Shown piece by piece: positions 1 to 10,349 of a stretch of 53,204 nucleotides of DNA. The number at the start of each line of letters is the position of its first letter. Within the stretch, counting starts at the first letter, position 1. Below the pieces are notes generated by a model, which saw only the letters and a program-made list of their open reading frames with translations, searched no databases and was not told the DNA's origin. Source of the DNA: a virus; the IMG/VR virus record IMGVR_UViG_3300020333_000061, positions 1-53,204 of that record; one strand, written 5' to 3'. The position numbers and the translations under genes were made by a program.

Positions 1-1602
1 CCAATTATAGGAAATTTTTTAGCTGATGCTATTAATTTTGATGATATAGGTAAAAGTTTAATAGATGGTTTTAGAAGTACTATGGCTCCTGGTGGACCCG
101 TTGGTGATTCACTTGCAAAAACAATAGGAATGAGCACTTTTCAGGGAGTAATTGAAGGAACTTCATCTGGTCTAGTAGAATCAAAGATTACAAAATCTGC
201 CATTCAACAGACACAAGGCCAGTGGGAACAGGTCGGGGCGAGTCGAGGGAAAGGCTTTTTCGCAGGATTTAAAAATGCAGCTAAGAGTGTATGGGCCTTT
301 TTTACTGGTAGGAAATTTGGAGGACCTCAAGAGGAATTAAACTTTAATACAACTAACGCTGCTATGGCTGACGCAAAAAAAGGGACCTGGCCAGGGCTCA
401 AAGAAATGCATGAGAATCTGGGAAAAGAAGGTGATATTCAAGGGAAGATAAACAAAAAACTAGCGGCAAGAAGGATACTTACGACTTTTTTAGGAACTGC
501 AGCGGCACTTTGGGTCGCTAAGGCAGCTGCATTCGCATTCCAAACTGGGTTGGGAGTAGGGAATATGCTCAAGATGGGTCCTGCAATATTAATTAACAAA
601 AAATATGTTGAAGCTATGGCGGAAGAATTTGGTACCATTAATGATGTTAATTGGAAAACTGCTAAAGCATTAAAAATACAGGAATTTAGATATGGTATTC
701 AATCAGACCAAGCAGTAAAAATATTAAGAATTCAAACTGCAATATCTGATAAAACTAATGATCAATTAATAGCTATTCAAAAATCAGTTGCTCAAGAAGC
801 TAGATTGGCGGGAGTACTTCCAGCTAAATTATTTGAAGATATAGCGCAGAATATGGAATATTTTGCAAAGACGGCAAAAGAAGGTGGTGAAAATGTTATG
901 ATGACTGCTTTAGCCGCTAAAAAACTTGGATTAAATTTGGGTGTTGTTGATCAGATAGCTACACATTTGTTAGATATAGAAGGGTCTATAGCTGCACAAT
1001 TTGAAGCTTCAGCAGTACTTGGTAAAGAGCTTAATCTTGATAGAGCTCGTCAATTATCTTTATTAGGGAAAGATGCGGAAATGATGGAAGAAGTTTTAAG
1101 ACTGGTTGGTGGAGAAGCATCCTTTAATAAAATGAATAGAATAGAAAGAGATTTATTAAGTAAAGCAATAGGAACGGATATTACTAATGTAGCAAAAATG
1201 GTTACTGAAGAAGAAAGGGCTACTAAAGCGGTAGCAAAACAAAAGAATCAATGGATTGCGATTGGGGGAATTGTACTAGGTATAATTGGAGCTCTTGTGG
1301 GTATTATACCAGGATTCGGTCAAATAGCATGGGGAAAAATGGCAGCAGGCGCAGTGATAGGTGCAGGTATCGGTATGGGTATAGGTTCTGCAGTTGGATC
1401 GAAACTACCATCATTTCAAGGATTACCACCTGGAGTTGGAGCAAAGATACAGACTGGTGGAGCTATGGCACATGGTGGAGAAACTATTGTTAGAACTGAA
1501 AGTATAAATATGGATGGATTACTAACAGAAATTAAAGGATTAAGACAAGACCTTAATAAAGGTCAAGGAAGAATCTATAGAGGACTTGAGGAATTAGGAT
1601 AA
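1..1602 (+). CDS. Tail tape-measure-like protein, C-terminal part (5' end outside window)
   Basis: The frame is open from base 1, so this is the last 533 residues of a longer gene; the first in-window ATG (82) is unlikely to be the true start. The visible part is Ala/Gly/Lys-rich and mostly helical. It has one hydrophobic stretch near window bases 475-570 and a long Gly/Ala/Ile-rich stretch near bases 1250-1400, followed by a short helical tail. The segment LGKELNLDRARQLSLLG and such glycine-rich hydrophobic blocks are typical of tape-measure-like proteins of marine myoviruses, which set tail length and line the tail lumen. It overlaps the next gene by one base (TAATG), and the downstream genes are baseplate-like. 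The tape-measure role is inferred from composition and context; a generic virion protein is the alternative. Confidence 0.6.
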   Translation, partial: PIIGNFLADAINFDDIGKSLIDGFRSTMAPGGPVGDSLAKTIGMSTFQGVIEGTSSGLVESKITKSAIQQTQGQWEQVGASRGKGFFAGFKNAAKSVWAFFTGRKFGGPQEELNFNTTNAAMADAKKGTWPGLKEMHENLGKEGDIQGKINKKLAARRILTTFLGTAAALWVAKAAAFAFQTGLGVGNMLKMGPAILINKKYVEAMAEEFGTINDVNWKTAKALKIQEFRYGIQSDQAVKILRIQTAISDKTNDQLIAIQKSVAQEARLAGVLPAKLFEDIAQNMEYFAKTAKEGGENVMMTALAAKKLGLNLGVVDQIATHLLDIEGSIAAQFEASAVLGKELNLDRARQLSLLGKDAEMMEEVLRLVGGEASFNKMNRIERDLLSKAIGTDITNVAKMVTEEERATKAVAKQKNQWIAIGGIVLGIIGALVGIIPGFGQIAWGKMAAGAVIGAGIGMGIGSAVGSKLPSFQGLPPGVGAKIQTGGAMAHGGETIVRTESINMDGLLTEIKGLRQDLNKGQGRIYRGLEELG

Positions 1603-4424
1603 TGGCATTATCAGATTTAGATAGACCGAAGCTTAAAGAATATGTGAAAACTTCTATTGAGAGAAAGCATAGTTCAGATCCTAATAAGGTTCATAAAACT
1701 GAATTATCATTAGTAGATTATATTAAAAATACTTTTGCTACTGGATTTAGTAAAAATTTACAATTAAGAGAAACTAAATTTGTAGGTATTTCTGAAAACA
1801 CATATACATATCCTGAACAATTTCAAACTGAATTTACACAACTGGGAATACAAGATAGATTTCATAATGAAGACGCTAAAGGATTTTCACTAAACTTTGT
1901 TCCTGGCAGTGAGACTAAATTTGTGGGTGTGAAAGATAATACGTATACATATCCAAATACATTAGGATTAAATTTTGCTCCAGATTGGGATGTAAAACCA
2001 AAATCCACTTTAAGAGTTAGTTATATACCATCACCCGCTGGATCTACAGATATTGATGCTACAGGATTTACAGTTTTTCAAGATGACTTAAATAAAACTA
2101 AATTCTTAGGTATTGATTTAACATCAGTTCCCAATACATATACTTATCCAGATAATTACGGATTTGGTTTTGGTAATTTAGGCGTTGTAGATTTTATGGA
2201 TGGTATTCCTCTAGGTAAAGGATTTATACCACCTGGAAATCATCCTGAAGGTTTTACAAAGAATATGACTACTAGTAAGTATATGTCAGAGGGTCATTTA
2301 GCAACAATAGATAATATCAATATATTTTCTGCAGATTATAAATTAGATAATAGCGATTGGATACCAAATACTTTATCTATTACTAAACACGATGACCGTA
2401 GATTTCATGCACCTCAACCTGGAACACATATACCAAATTTATACAGAAAGTATCCATCATTATTGAGTTATGGACCAATGGATCATATTGGATTATCAAT
2501 GACACTTAGTCAATCAAATTTGGTTCGTAGGTATGTTGAAGATTTAGGTGATGATTTTACTAGTTATGAAGATTTAAAACATAAAATGGATGGACCTTTT
2601 TATAGTGAGTTATTAATAAGTCCAGGTGGAAGAGCAATACAAGAAAAATTTCCTTTAATACGTACCATTGTTGATTTGGGAATAATGTTTGATGAAATTG
2701 GTAATATTTTAAAAGATCCTAAAAAATTATTTAATAGACAACAATTTAATCAAATATCAAGTCCAAATCCAAATACTAGATTATTAAATCCACTATATAA
2801 TGTTGGTGGAAGTACACCATTTCTTAAACAACCTAGAACTATAAATTTATCGCAGATTCAAACTGCATTTGTTGATACTTTGAATGAGTTAACTGGTAGG
2901 AATGCTTCTAAATATGGTGTTTATGAAAGATTTGAAGGATATGATTGGAATAGAAAAGATAAATTAAATGGAACTTTTTCTTGGGATTCTTGGGCTGGTA
3001 TTATGGGTCAAGAAGGTGCTGAAGAGGCATCAAGACGGGACACAGGTAATAAATTATATCAATGGACTCTTGCTAGATTTATAGATTCCGAGGGTGCAAC
3101 TGGAGTATCGGTTGAAAGACAGGAACAGAAAAAGAAAATGTCTACTGGTGAGTGGTTATTGGGGGTAGCTGGAGATGCTTGGGAAAGTCAAGTTATAGAG
3201 CCATTAGAAGATTTAAGAGATAGTACAATAATGGCTGTAACTGGTGAAAGAAAAGGAGTACCAACACCGCCAAAACAATATGTTAAATCCCAAAGAAAAT
3301 TAGATCCAGATGGTGAAAAGGTAAATCTTGGAGAACAACCAAAAACTAGTGATAGATATGCTAGTTTAGATTATGAAAATTTAGATCGTACAAAAGATTA
3401 TAGTGCAATAGATGATGTTTTTGGTTATAGATTTAAAGGTAAGTATGAAGATGATTTATTTTCTGGGGGCGAAAAACAAAATATTATAGATAAAGTTCCT
3501 GGAAAAACAGGTAATAGACCACCCAATGTAGTTAAAGCACAAGAAGATCACGGTATTATCGGTGGAGTGAAAATAATGACTGATTATAGGACAGAAGGTA
3601 AATCTATTGTAGATAATATTGGTCAACAGGGGATATCAGATGACGCTACAGTATTATCTGGAATTAATCAATCTGTAAATCATGGATTGGGATTAACTTC
3701 TTCACCTAAAAGTGCTAGAGTTGATAAAATAAATTTATATCCACCAACAATTGCAAAGGCTGAAGATTTACCAAGTGATTTTATAAAATTTAGATTTAAG
3801 GATGTAATAAATAATAAATTTTTAATATTTAGAGCAATTTTATCTGGTATAAATGATAATATAACACCAGAATGGCAAGGTGAAAAGTATATTGGTAGAG
3901 CAGATAAAGTTTATGTTTATACTGGGGCGGAAAGAAATATTGCTTTTAATTTTGCTATAGCTCCTAAATCAAAAATAGAATTTCCAAATTTGATACGGAA
4001 ATTAAATGCTTTAATGGGATTATGTTATCCAGAATATGACAAAGATGGATATGGTAATGCTAGAATGGTTGCTCCTTTTATTGAATTAACTATGGGTAAT
4101 ATTTTAGTGAATAGTCCAGGATTTTTAAATTCTTTTAGTTATACGGTTGAGGAATCTAGTACCTGGGAATTCGATGAAGGTTTACAGTTTCCAAAATTTA
4201 TTAATGTTAGTTGTGATTTTAGATATATTGGTAGTCAGATACCAGAAAAATATGGTAAACATTTGCATCATGGTTTTTACGGGGAAGGTGACAATAGATA
4301 TGATACACCAGATGTACAAGGGAATAAAACTTCTACTCTTGAAATTCCAGGATCAGACGTAATTGATGAGACTGTAGAACAAGTACAGAATATAGGAAAT
4401 ACAATACAGAGCTTTTTTGGATAG
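1602..4424 (+). CDS. Large tail/baseplate structural protein with N-terminal repeats (940 aa)
   Basis: I recognise this as a myovirus tail or baseplate component but cannot name a T4 counterpart. The N-terminal 190 residues hold three copies of an ETKFVGxxxNTYTYP unit (about 57-71, 104-118 and 165-183). The middle is low in recognisable motifs. The C-terminal 200 residues form a compact domain (from about FRFKDVINNKFLIFRAIL to the NVSCDFRYIG region) that looks like a tail-tube or baseplate interface fold. It starts at an ATG overlapping the preceding stop and is followed after 9 bases by the gp53-like gene. The position between the tape-measure-like and gp53-like genes supports a baseplate or tube-junction role. 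Codon use is as AT-rich as its neighbours. Confidence 0.55.
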   Translation: MALSDLDRPKLKEYVKTSIERKHSSDPNKVHKTELSLVDYIKNTFATGFSKNLQLRETKFVGISENTYTYPEQFQTEFTQLGIQDRFHNEDAKGFSLNFVPGSETKFVGVKDNTYTYPNTLGLNFAPDWDVKPKSTLRVSYIPSPAGSTDIDATGFTVFQDDLNKTKFLGIDLTSVPNTYTYPDNYGFGFGNLGVVDFMDGIPLGKGFIPPGNHPEGFTKNMTTSKYMSEGHLATIDNINIFSADYKLDNSDWIPNTLSITKHDDRRFHAPQPGTHIPNLYRKYPSLLSYGPMDHIGLSMTLSQSNLVRRYVEDLGDDFTSYEDLKHKMDGPFYSELLISPGGRAIQEKFPLIRTIVDLGIMFDEIGNILKDPKKLFNRQQFNQISSPNPNTRLLNPLYNVGGSTPFLKQPRTINLSQIQTAFVDTLNELTGRNASKYGVYERFEGYDWNRKDKLNGTFSWDSWAGIMGQEGAEEASRRDTGNKLYQWTLARFIDSEGATGVSVERQEQKKKMSTGEWLLGVAGDAWESQVIEPLEDLRDSTIMAVTGERKGVPTPPKQYVKSQRKLDPDGEKVNLGEQPKTSDRYASLDYENLDRTKDYSAIDDVFGYRFKGKYEDDLFSGGEKQNIIDKVPGKTGNRPPNVVKAQEDHGIIGGVKIMTDYRTEGKSIVDNIGQQGISDDATVLSGINQSVNHGLGLTSSPKSARVDKINLYPPTIAKAEDLPSDFIKFRFKDVINNKFLIFRAILSGINDNITPEWQGEKYIGRADKVYVYTGAERNIAFNFAIAPKSKIEFPNLIRKLNALMGLCYPEYDKDGYGNARMVAPFIELTMGNILVNSPGFLNSFSYTVEESSTWEFDEGLQFPKFINVSCDFRYIGSQIPEKYGKHLHHGFYGEGDNRYDTPDVQGNKTSTLEIPGSDVIDETVEQVQNIGNTIQSFFG
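1770..2150 (+). repeat. Three-copy coding repeat (TKF-V/L-G ... NTYTYP) in the 940-aa tail protein
   Basis: Copies lie at 1770-1814 (ETKFVGISENTYTYP), 1911-1955 (ETKFVGVKDNTYTYP) and 2094-2150 (KTKFLGIDLTSVPNTYTYP, with a four-residue insertion). Spacing is irregular, about 47 and 61 residues start to start. The repeat is conserved in protein more than in DNA, which suggests an old duplication kept by selection. Confidence 0.8.
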
Positions 4425-4433
4425 TAAAATATT

Positions 4434-4739
4434 ATGAATAGATATAATTATACAGATAAAAAAATTAATTCAAAGAAAAAACAGAAAGTTTTTAAGCCAA
4501 CAATTTATCCTAAAATACCTATAAGGGATAGTGATGTTTTTATTTATCCAAAAGATATGGAAAGGTGTGAACATATTGCGTGGAGATTTTACGGAGACCA
4601 ATCATTGTGGTGGATAATAGCTCAAGCTAATAATATATTTGATGGATCTATTTATTTGAATAGTGAAAAACAAATTAGAGTTCCTCAAAATATAGGAAGT
4701 ATATTGGTAGATTTAGAATCTGAAAATGCATTGTTTTAA
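4434..4739 (+). CDS. gp53-like baseplate wedge protein (101 aa)
   Basis: A small protein with the pattern seen in the N-terminal part of T4 gp53-like or LysM-like baseplate proteins. It has a basic N-terminus, then IYPKDMERCEHIAWRFYGD (about 41-60), then SLWWIIAQAN, then RVPQNIGSIL near the end. This 'YP-x-D-x-E-R-x-x-x-I-A-x-R-x-Y-G-D...WWxIAxAN...IRxP' arrangement is shared by phage wedge proteins that join baseplate wedges. It is shorter than T4 gp53 (196 aa) and probably keeps only the conserved module. It lies between two large structural genes with 9- and 5-base gaps, consistent with co-expression in a baseplate operon. Confidence 0.7.
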   Translation: MNRYNYTDKKINSKKKQKVFKPTIYPKIPIRDSDVFIYPKDMERCEHIAWRFYGDQSLWWIIAQANNIFDGSIYLNSEKQIRVPQNIGSILVDLESENALF

Positions 4740-4744
4740 ATATT

Positions 4745-7700
4745 ATGTCTAATTTTGCATTAAGACCTATAAATGAAAAAATAATTTATAAACTCCTACA
4801 GAAACAAAAGGCGTTTTCACGTCAAAGTACGACTTCTGCGGGAAGTCCTGTAGATGATGCTGGATTAGTTCAGTTTTTTAATAGATCAACTTGGGCACAT
4901 CTTATATCATTAAATGTTGTGTCATCTAAAAAAGATCCTACTGAAAGAATAGCTATCATAGGAGCAGGTGAATTTAATGAAGAACCAGGTGGGGCAAATA
5001 AACCATTATTTATGAGGTCATTTGAGGATATATATAGACCAACATTAGAGAAAGAGGGAGCAAATTTTTATAAGCCTATTTCTGGAATTAAATCTATATC
5101 AACTAGATTTGAAGGAACTTTAAGATCTCGTAGAGAAGCTTCAGTAGAATTTACAATATTTTCATTAGATGACCTTGATAGATTATCACCACACTTTTTT
5201 AGAGTAGGTGCTGAAGTTCTTGTAGAGTTTGGTTGGCATTCAAAACATTCTAAAGGTGCTAATAGCTCATATATGTTTCAAGGTTCACTTGGTAATATGA
5301 TTATAGATACGTATCACCAAGAAAACGTCAAATCAATAAAAAATAAACCAAGAGCAATTAAATTATTGAAAGAAAATACTTCAGATGTATATGAAGAAGA
5401 AGTTTTAACTTATGGTGGTGATTATGATTATGTATTAGGGCAAATATCAGATTTTGAATATTCATTACGAGATGATGGTGGATTTGATTGTACAATAAAA
5501 GTTGTGACAGTTGGAATGAGTTTACTTGATAGTAAAATAAATAGAGAACAATCACCAACACGTAGTAGTTTTAATACAGAATTACCACCTGATGTAGCCT
5601 CAACAGAGTTTTATCAAGTGATGGAACATTTACCTGAGGTTTTGACGTACTCGGTTATTGAAAATTATAACAAAAATGGAAATAAATTAGGAAATGCACT
5701 AGGTTCACTTACATCCAATACAAGTGCTGACGCCAAGAGAGCACAAGACGGTTTACCTACATATATTGATTTTGTTAAATTAATTACAAAATATGGGTTT
5801 AAATATGATGGGAACCCAGATGATTACGAGAATAAAGTTACTGCGGAAGAAAGTAGATTAGATTTGACTTACACAGAAGTAGAATTAGATCCAGTTCCCA
5901 GAGATTTTAAATATACTGAATATGGACCTTTGGGTATAGATGAAAGATGGGTATATCCAATTTATGCAGGTGAAATATTAAATACAGATGAAATGGTTTA
6001 TCCAAATACCGATTATTGGGAGTGGGGTCTTATAGGACACGGGTTTGTATTACCACAAGGTACATCCGTAGATTCGGAAGTTGTAAATTTATATAAGGCT
6101 AAAGGTTATTTATTAGATTCGTCAAGACAAAAAACTATAGATGCTGCTAGAAAAATAAATAAAATGTTAGATCAGTATATAGGTCAGTTGGGTGATATGA
6201 ATCCTTTACATACAAGTTGGTTTGGATCAGATTACAGTGAAGGATATAAAACTAGTACTGTAGAAGACCGTATTCAAGTTTTAAAAGAACCTAGTATTAA
6301 TTTTATGGTGGGTGAAATACTTTATGATGAATTTGCGACAACATATTGGAGAGAATGGCAGGATGTTACAGAAGAAGAAAAAGAAGAATATTATAAACCT
6401 ACAGTAGAGAAGACTCAAGAAGATGTAACTATATCAGCACCATCTGAATTTATAGAGAAGGATTCAGATCCAAATGGATATGCTGCATTTTTTAGTAAAG
6501 GTGAAGATGGTATATTATCAGGACAGAGGGGATCTGGTGTAGAAACGGAACATATTCAAAGAGGAAACACTTCAAGAACTGTGGGAACAGATATTGAAGG
6601 AGTATTAGGTGACGATGAGGAAGATATAACAATTTTTGTAACTTATGCTCAAGGCTCAACTGTACAAATATTTACTGGGTTAAATTGGGAAGGAACTTTT
6701 AAACAATTTAATGATGGTATTAAATCATTTCCAGCGGGAGCGTTTGTAGATTTTGAGGATAAGGATTTTGGAACACACAAAACAGATAATAAATTTTTAG
6801 AAAAGGTTGATGATAGAAACCCACCAAAGACATGGGTAAGATGGGGTTGGTTTGAAGATAATATCTTGACAAAGTATTTGGGAATTATGTCTAAAGATGA
6901 TATATTAGATAAAGATATACCTATTTCAGTATTTAAGTCAGTAGAGAGAAAAATGATTGGAGATGTAGCAGCAGTTGCTACCGACGTTACAGGCGAGACA
7001 GAGATAAAGGTATACGAATCAAATAAAATTACATTACCTTCTGGACTAAATTCTACTGATGTTAACCAAATATTAATACCTGATAGAGTACGTACTCTAA
7101 GTAAGGTTAAGGATGGAATTTCTGAATCAGGAGATTTTAATTTTTATGGAGCTTTAGGACAGTTTTTAGATAGTAATGTTGGAGATACTATAGCTAAAGT
7201 AGAAGTTACAAGTGATGATAAAGATACAGAAGATAATTTAAAAGTAGGATATCTTAGAAATGTATTTGTAGAAGTAAATGAGTTAAAAAACTGTTTTGGT
7301 AACGTTGGTAATTTAAAAGAAGGTATAACTAATCTTATTGGTTTGTTTAAAAATAATTTTGGTATGGTGCATAATTTAGAGGTGCAGGCTGGAAATTCTG
7401 ATCCTGGAGTTATTGGATTACAGGATAAAAATTTGATTCTCAATAAAGATATTTGGAACGTACCACGAAGAAATATAAGAGAATTGTTAGATGGGTTGGG
7501 TGATGAAAAAAGTTTAGAGAACATTTCTAAATTGATAAACGTATATGAATTTCCAACTTGGGAGAAAGAGTCAATTGTAAAGAAACAAGATTTAAAGGTA
7601 TCTATTCCAAATTCTATGGCTATTACGGCTTTATTTGCTGGTAAAGAAAATAATTTAGAGTTGGGAACTTATGATAAAAATAAAGGTTCTTTACAGGCTC

Positions 7701-9622
7701 AAAAATTATCTAAATTTTTAAAATTAGATGAAACAGGAAATCCATTCCCTAATAAATCTTTAGGTAAAGTATTTAATTTGTTACCTTATGCTCAAAGTAA
7801 CCAGTTAATGTTATCTGGTAATGGAGAATTTGAGTATGGTATGAATGTACCACAATCCACCGATATTTTTTATAATCTTATAAATGCAAGTTATAAGAGA
7901 GCATTTTCAGGTAAACCTATTGATGCTGTAGATTATGAAGCACCTAGAATAGAATTAGAAGTTATGGAACCAGAAGGACCTATGGATGTAGATAGATACA
8001 GAACTTCTCATTTAGGCACAGATGGAACTATGTATCATAATGATGGTACATTGAAAACATCTGGTAATGGTGTGATAGATTATTTAAAATTGCAAGAGTA
8101 TGAATTAGAGTATGATGTGAATAAGTCAGTACATGTAAATTTTTCAGCATTAAATGGACTTATGGATTTATCTTTAACTATTGATGGAACAGCAGGAATT
8201 TTTCCAGGAAATTCATTTATTTCTACATATTTACCAAAAGCTTGGCAAAAAAGAACAAGTGGTAAAGCCAAAGGACAATATCCTATTATATTTCAAGCAG
8301 TAGATGTAAGTCATGAAGTTTCACCAGAGGGATGGAGTACAGATATAAAAGGTATGCCTAGATTTAATCCTGAAGCGTTTCCATATGTAACTACTGAAGC
8401 TGAGAAAACTGTAGCAGAAAATGCAAATAGTTCTCAAGACTCTATTCCAGAAAATACTTATGGGATTGCTAATTATAGAAATTTCTTTAATTTAAATGCA
8501 ACTGCTACACATCATATATTGACAAGTGTGTTGAGAGGAATAAATACTTCATTATTGGATTCTGATGCAGGATTTGTTATAGGAGATCGTAAACTTGGAG
8601 CTTTAAAGGATATCTTTTTTCCTGGAGATAGAGATGAAATTGGAGCTAAATATCAAATAAGAGCTCATAATTTAGATCAATTTGGTGGTTATGGATATAA
8701 ATACGCAGATTTTACAGATATATGGGATGAATGGCAGGGTAAATTAACTTGGGATTATCAAAATCCATTAATTTCTATGGTTCCTTCATCATATGCGGAT
8801 GGGGATTATGGAAAGGTTGAACGAGCTATAGGTGGTGGTGCAAGAAATAAAATAATTAATATACCAGGTAGTGATGGAGTTATAAATACTCATATAGATG
8901 CAATGATATTTTTACAAATGTCTATTATTATAGCAGGACTGAGTTATTATGGATCAACTCCTACTGATTTGACTCATAGGGATAGACGTCTTAATGAGCC
9001 TTGGAAAAGAGGTGCACCTTATTGTTGGTATAATAAGATGTTAGCTGATAATAATTTTAAAGCTTCAAAAGAAAGACCATCTAGTTTAACGGTTAATGGA
9101 ATATCTAGAGTAACCCAAACTGACTCTGATATACAAGAAGCACCGTTTGGATCAAGATTAGAATATTTCAAACTTAATGATTTTAAGAAAGGTGTTAACT
9201 CAGAATGGAATCTTAATGCACAACATCCCCAGGATGTGGAGATACCAGTTAGAATTCGTTTTGGAGACTCTTATGGAGTACACACGCAGGCGGGTGGTCA
9301 CCAAACTGGTGGTTCACAAATGACCATTGGACCTATTAGGGCGGGAATCGTAAGCAACTTAACATGGTCGACTGGTAGAACAACAGATTTGGATTATAAA
9401 ATCACTATAGATTATTGGACTCAAGTTTTTCTTACAATTATAAGAAATGAATTTGGTGCAAAAACTTGGAAAGAGTTTGATAATATTATTGAGAATCAAT
9501 TTGAAGATGAAGATTTCGTTTCAATGATACCAGGTGATGCAGATATAGTCGGTGTGGTAAATACTGAAAATATTTTTGAATATGCACTTAAATGTCGATA
9601 TTTAATATCAAACCCTACATAA
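4745..9622 (+). CDS. Giant baseplate/tail structural protein (1625 aa)
   Basis: The largest gene in the window. I do not recognise a T4 counterpart. The N-terminal third has a segment around residues 118-165 (SISTRFEGTLRSRREASV, SVEFTIFSLDDLDRLSPHF, then RVGAEVLVEFGW) that I associate with large baseplate-region proteins of marine myoviruses. A second recognisable segment, ISDFEYSLRDDGGFDCTIKV, follows near residue 240. The C-terminal third contains a hydrophobic helix (about MIFLQMSIIIAGLSYYG) and ends in a beta-rich domain. The protein is acidic and rich in Asn, Asp and Tyr, with no catalytic motif that I can identify. Its place directly after the gp53-like gene and before thyX makes it the last gene of the structural block. 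Baseplate hub, wedge or tail-fibre network are all possible. Confidence 0.55.
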   Translation: MSNFALRPINEKIIYKLLQKQKAFSRQSTTSAGSPVDDAGLVQFFNRSTWAHLISLNVVSSKKDPTERIAIIGAGEFNEEPGGANKPLFMRSFEDIYRPTLEKEGANFYKPISGIKSISTRFEGTLRSRREASVEFTIFSLDDLDRLSPHFFRVGAEVLVEFGWHSKHSKGANSSYMFQGSLGNMIIDTYHQENVKSIKNKPRAIKLLKENTSDVYEEEVLTYGGDYDYVLGQISDFEYSLRDDGGFDCTIKVVTVGMSLLDSKINREQSPTRSSFNTELPPDVASTEFYQVMEHLPEVLTYSVIENYNKNGNKLGNALGSLTSNTSADAKRAQDGLPTYIDFVKLITKYGFKYDGNPDDYENKVTAEESRLDLTYTEVELDPVPRDFKYTEYGPLGIDERWVYPIYAGEILNTDEMVYPNTDYWEWGLIGHGFVLPQGTSVDSEVVNLYKAKGYLLDSSRQKTIDAARKINKMLDQYIGQLGDMNPLHTSWFGSDYSEGYKTSTVEDRIQVLKEPSINFMVGEILYDEFATTYWREWQDVTEEEKEEYYKPTVEKTQEDVTISAPSEFIEKDSDPNGYAAFFSKGEDGILSGQRGSGVETEHIQRGNTSRTVGTDIEGVLGDDEEDITIFVTYAQGSTVQIFTGLNWEGTFKQFNDGIKSFPAGAFVDFEDKDFGTHKTDNKFLEKVDDRNPPKTWVRWGWFEDNILTKYLGIMSKDDILDKDIPISVFKSVERKMIGDVAAVATDVTGETEIKVYESNKITLPSGLNSTDVNQILIPDRVRTLSKVKDGISESGDFNFYGALGQFLDSNVGDTIAKVEVTSDDKDTEDNLKVGYLRNVFVEVNELKNCFGNVGNLKEGITNLIGLFKNNFGMVHNLEVQAGNSDPGVIGLQDKNLILNKDIWNVPRRNIRELLDGLGDEKSLENISKLINVYEFPTWEKESIVKKQDLKVSIPNSMAITALFAGKENNLELGTYDKNKGSLQAQKLSKFLKLDETGNPFPNKSLGKVFNLLPYAQSNQLMLSGNGEFEYGMNVPQSTDIFYNLINASYKRAFSGKPIDAVDYEAPRIELEVMEPEGPMDVDRYRTSHLGTDGTMYHNDGTLKTSGNGVIDYLKLQEYELEYDVNKSVHVNFSALNGLMDLSLTIDGTAGIFPGNSFISTYLPKAWQKRTSGKAKGQYPIIFQAVDVSHEVSPEGWSTDIKGMPRFNPEAFPYVTTEAEKTVAENANSSQDSIPENTYGIANYRNFFNLNATATHHILTSVLRGINTSLLDSDAGFVIGDRKLGALKDIFFPGDRDEIGAKYQIRAHNLDQFGGYGYKYADFTDIWDEWQGKLTWDYQNPLISMVPSSYADGDYGKVERAIGGGARNKIINIPGSDGVINTHIDAMIFLQMSIIIAGLSYYGSTPTDLTHRDRRLNEPWKRGAPYCWYNKMLADNNFKASKERPSSLTVNGISRVTQTDSDIQEAPFGSRLEYFKLNDFKKGVNSEWNLNAQHPQDVEIPVRIRFGDSYGVHTQAGGHQTGGSQMTIGPIRAGIVSNLTWSTGRTTDLDYKITIDYWTQVFLTIIRNEFGAKTWKEFDNIIENQFEDEDFVSMIPGDADIVGVVNTENIFEYALKCRYLISNPT

Positions 9623-9650
9623 CATTGAAGTGAAATAAAAAGGTTATAAA

Positions 9651-10349
9651 ATGAAAAAACAGGTTCTCAATAAGGGATTTGTTGAAGTTATAGATTCACT
9701 AGGAACGGATTTAACAGTAGTTAATTCTGCCAGAGTTTCCTTCGGCAAACGACATACAAAATATACAGATGGTGATAAAAAATTGGTAAAGTATCTTGCC
9801 AAATATAAACACTTTTCACCATTTCGACATATGGTGGTACAATTCCATCTTAAAGCACCAGAGTTCGTTATGCGACAATGGTATAAACACGTAGTTGGAA
9901 TAGAAACCACATCATCATATCCCACCAAAGACCACGCTTGGAATGAGATTAGTGGTAGATACACACCCGTATCAGATTATTATATTCCAGAGGTGTGGAG
10001 AAAACAATCAGAAGATAATAAACAAGCATCTGAAGGTGAGTTAAATGATTTAGACCAGAAAAGAATGGACCATTTATATGAAAGATATTTGTTAGAAGTT
10101 GAGAGAGTATATGACACAATGGTAAAAAGTGGAATGGCTAAAGAGCAAGCCAGAGTGGTATTACCATTATCACAATATACAGAAGTTTATTGGACGGCAT
10201 CTTTTCAGGCAATTATGAATTTTATAGAATTAAGAGATGAAACAACTGCTCAATGGGAAATTCAGCAATATGCTAAATGTTTAAAAGAAATGATGTATGA
10301 CATTTATCCCGAAACTGTTAAAATATGGAGTGATGTATATTGGAAATAA
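9651..10349 (+). CDS. thyX: Flavin-dependent thymidylate synthase ThyX
   Basis: Makes dTMP from dUMP using FAD/NADPH and methylene-tetrahydrofolate, feeding phage DNA synthesis. The ThyX signature is split: RQWYKH at 75-80 and WNEISGRY at 97-104, with about 16 residues between them instead of the compact RHRxxSxNExSxRY. Other family features are HFSPFRH (54-60) and the C-terminal RVVLPLSQYTEVYWTASFQ (168-186) plus LRDETTAQWEIQQYA (194-208), which carries the Arg and Gln/Glu residues usually involved in dUMP binding and tetramer contacts. Length (232 aa) is normal. A weak AAGG ribosome-binding site lies 6 bases before the ATG. It overlaps the following polymerase-like gene by 10 bases. Confidence 0.92.
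   Translation: MKKQVLNKGFVEVIDSLGTDLTVVNSARVSFGKRHTKYTDGDKKLVKYLAKYKHFSPFRHMVVQFHLKAPEFVMRQWYKHVVGIETTSSYPTKDHAWNEISGRYTPVSDYYIPEVWRKQSEDNKQASEGELNDLDQKRMDHLYERYLLEVERVYDTMVKSGMAKEQARVVLPLSQYTEVYWTASFQAIMNFIELRDETTAQWEIQQYAKCLKEMMYDIYPETVKIWSDVYWK

Noticed and set aside
7144-7524. A 126-codon open frame on the minus strand
   Set aside because: It lies entirely inside the 1625-aa structural gene, has a low-complexity Leu/Ser/Phe/Pro composition expected from reading AT-rich coding DNA backwards, and shows no domain. Other minus-strand frames (for example 9644-9964 inside thyX and 21615-21893 inside the helicase gene) were rejected for the same reason.
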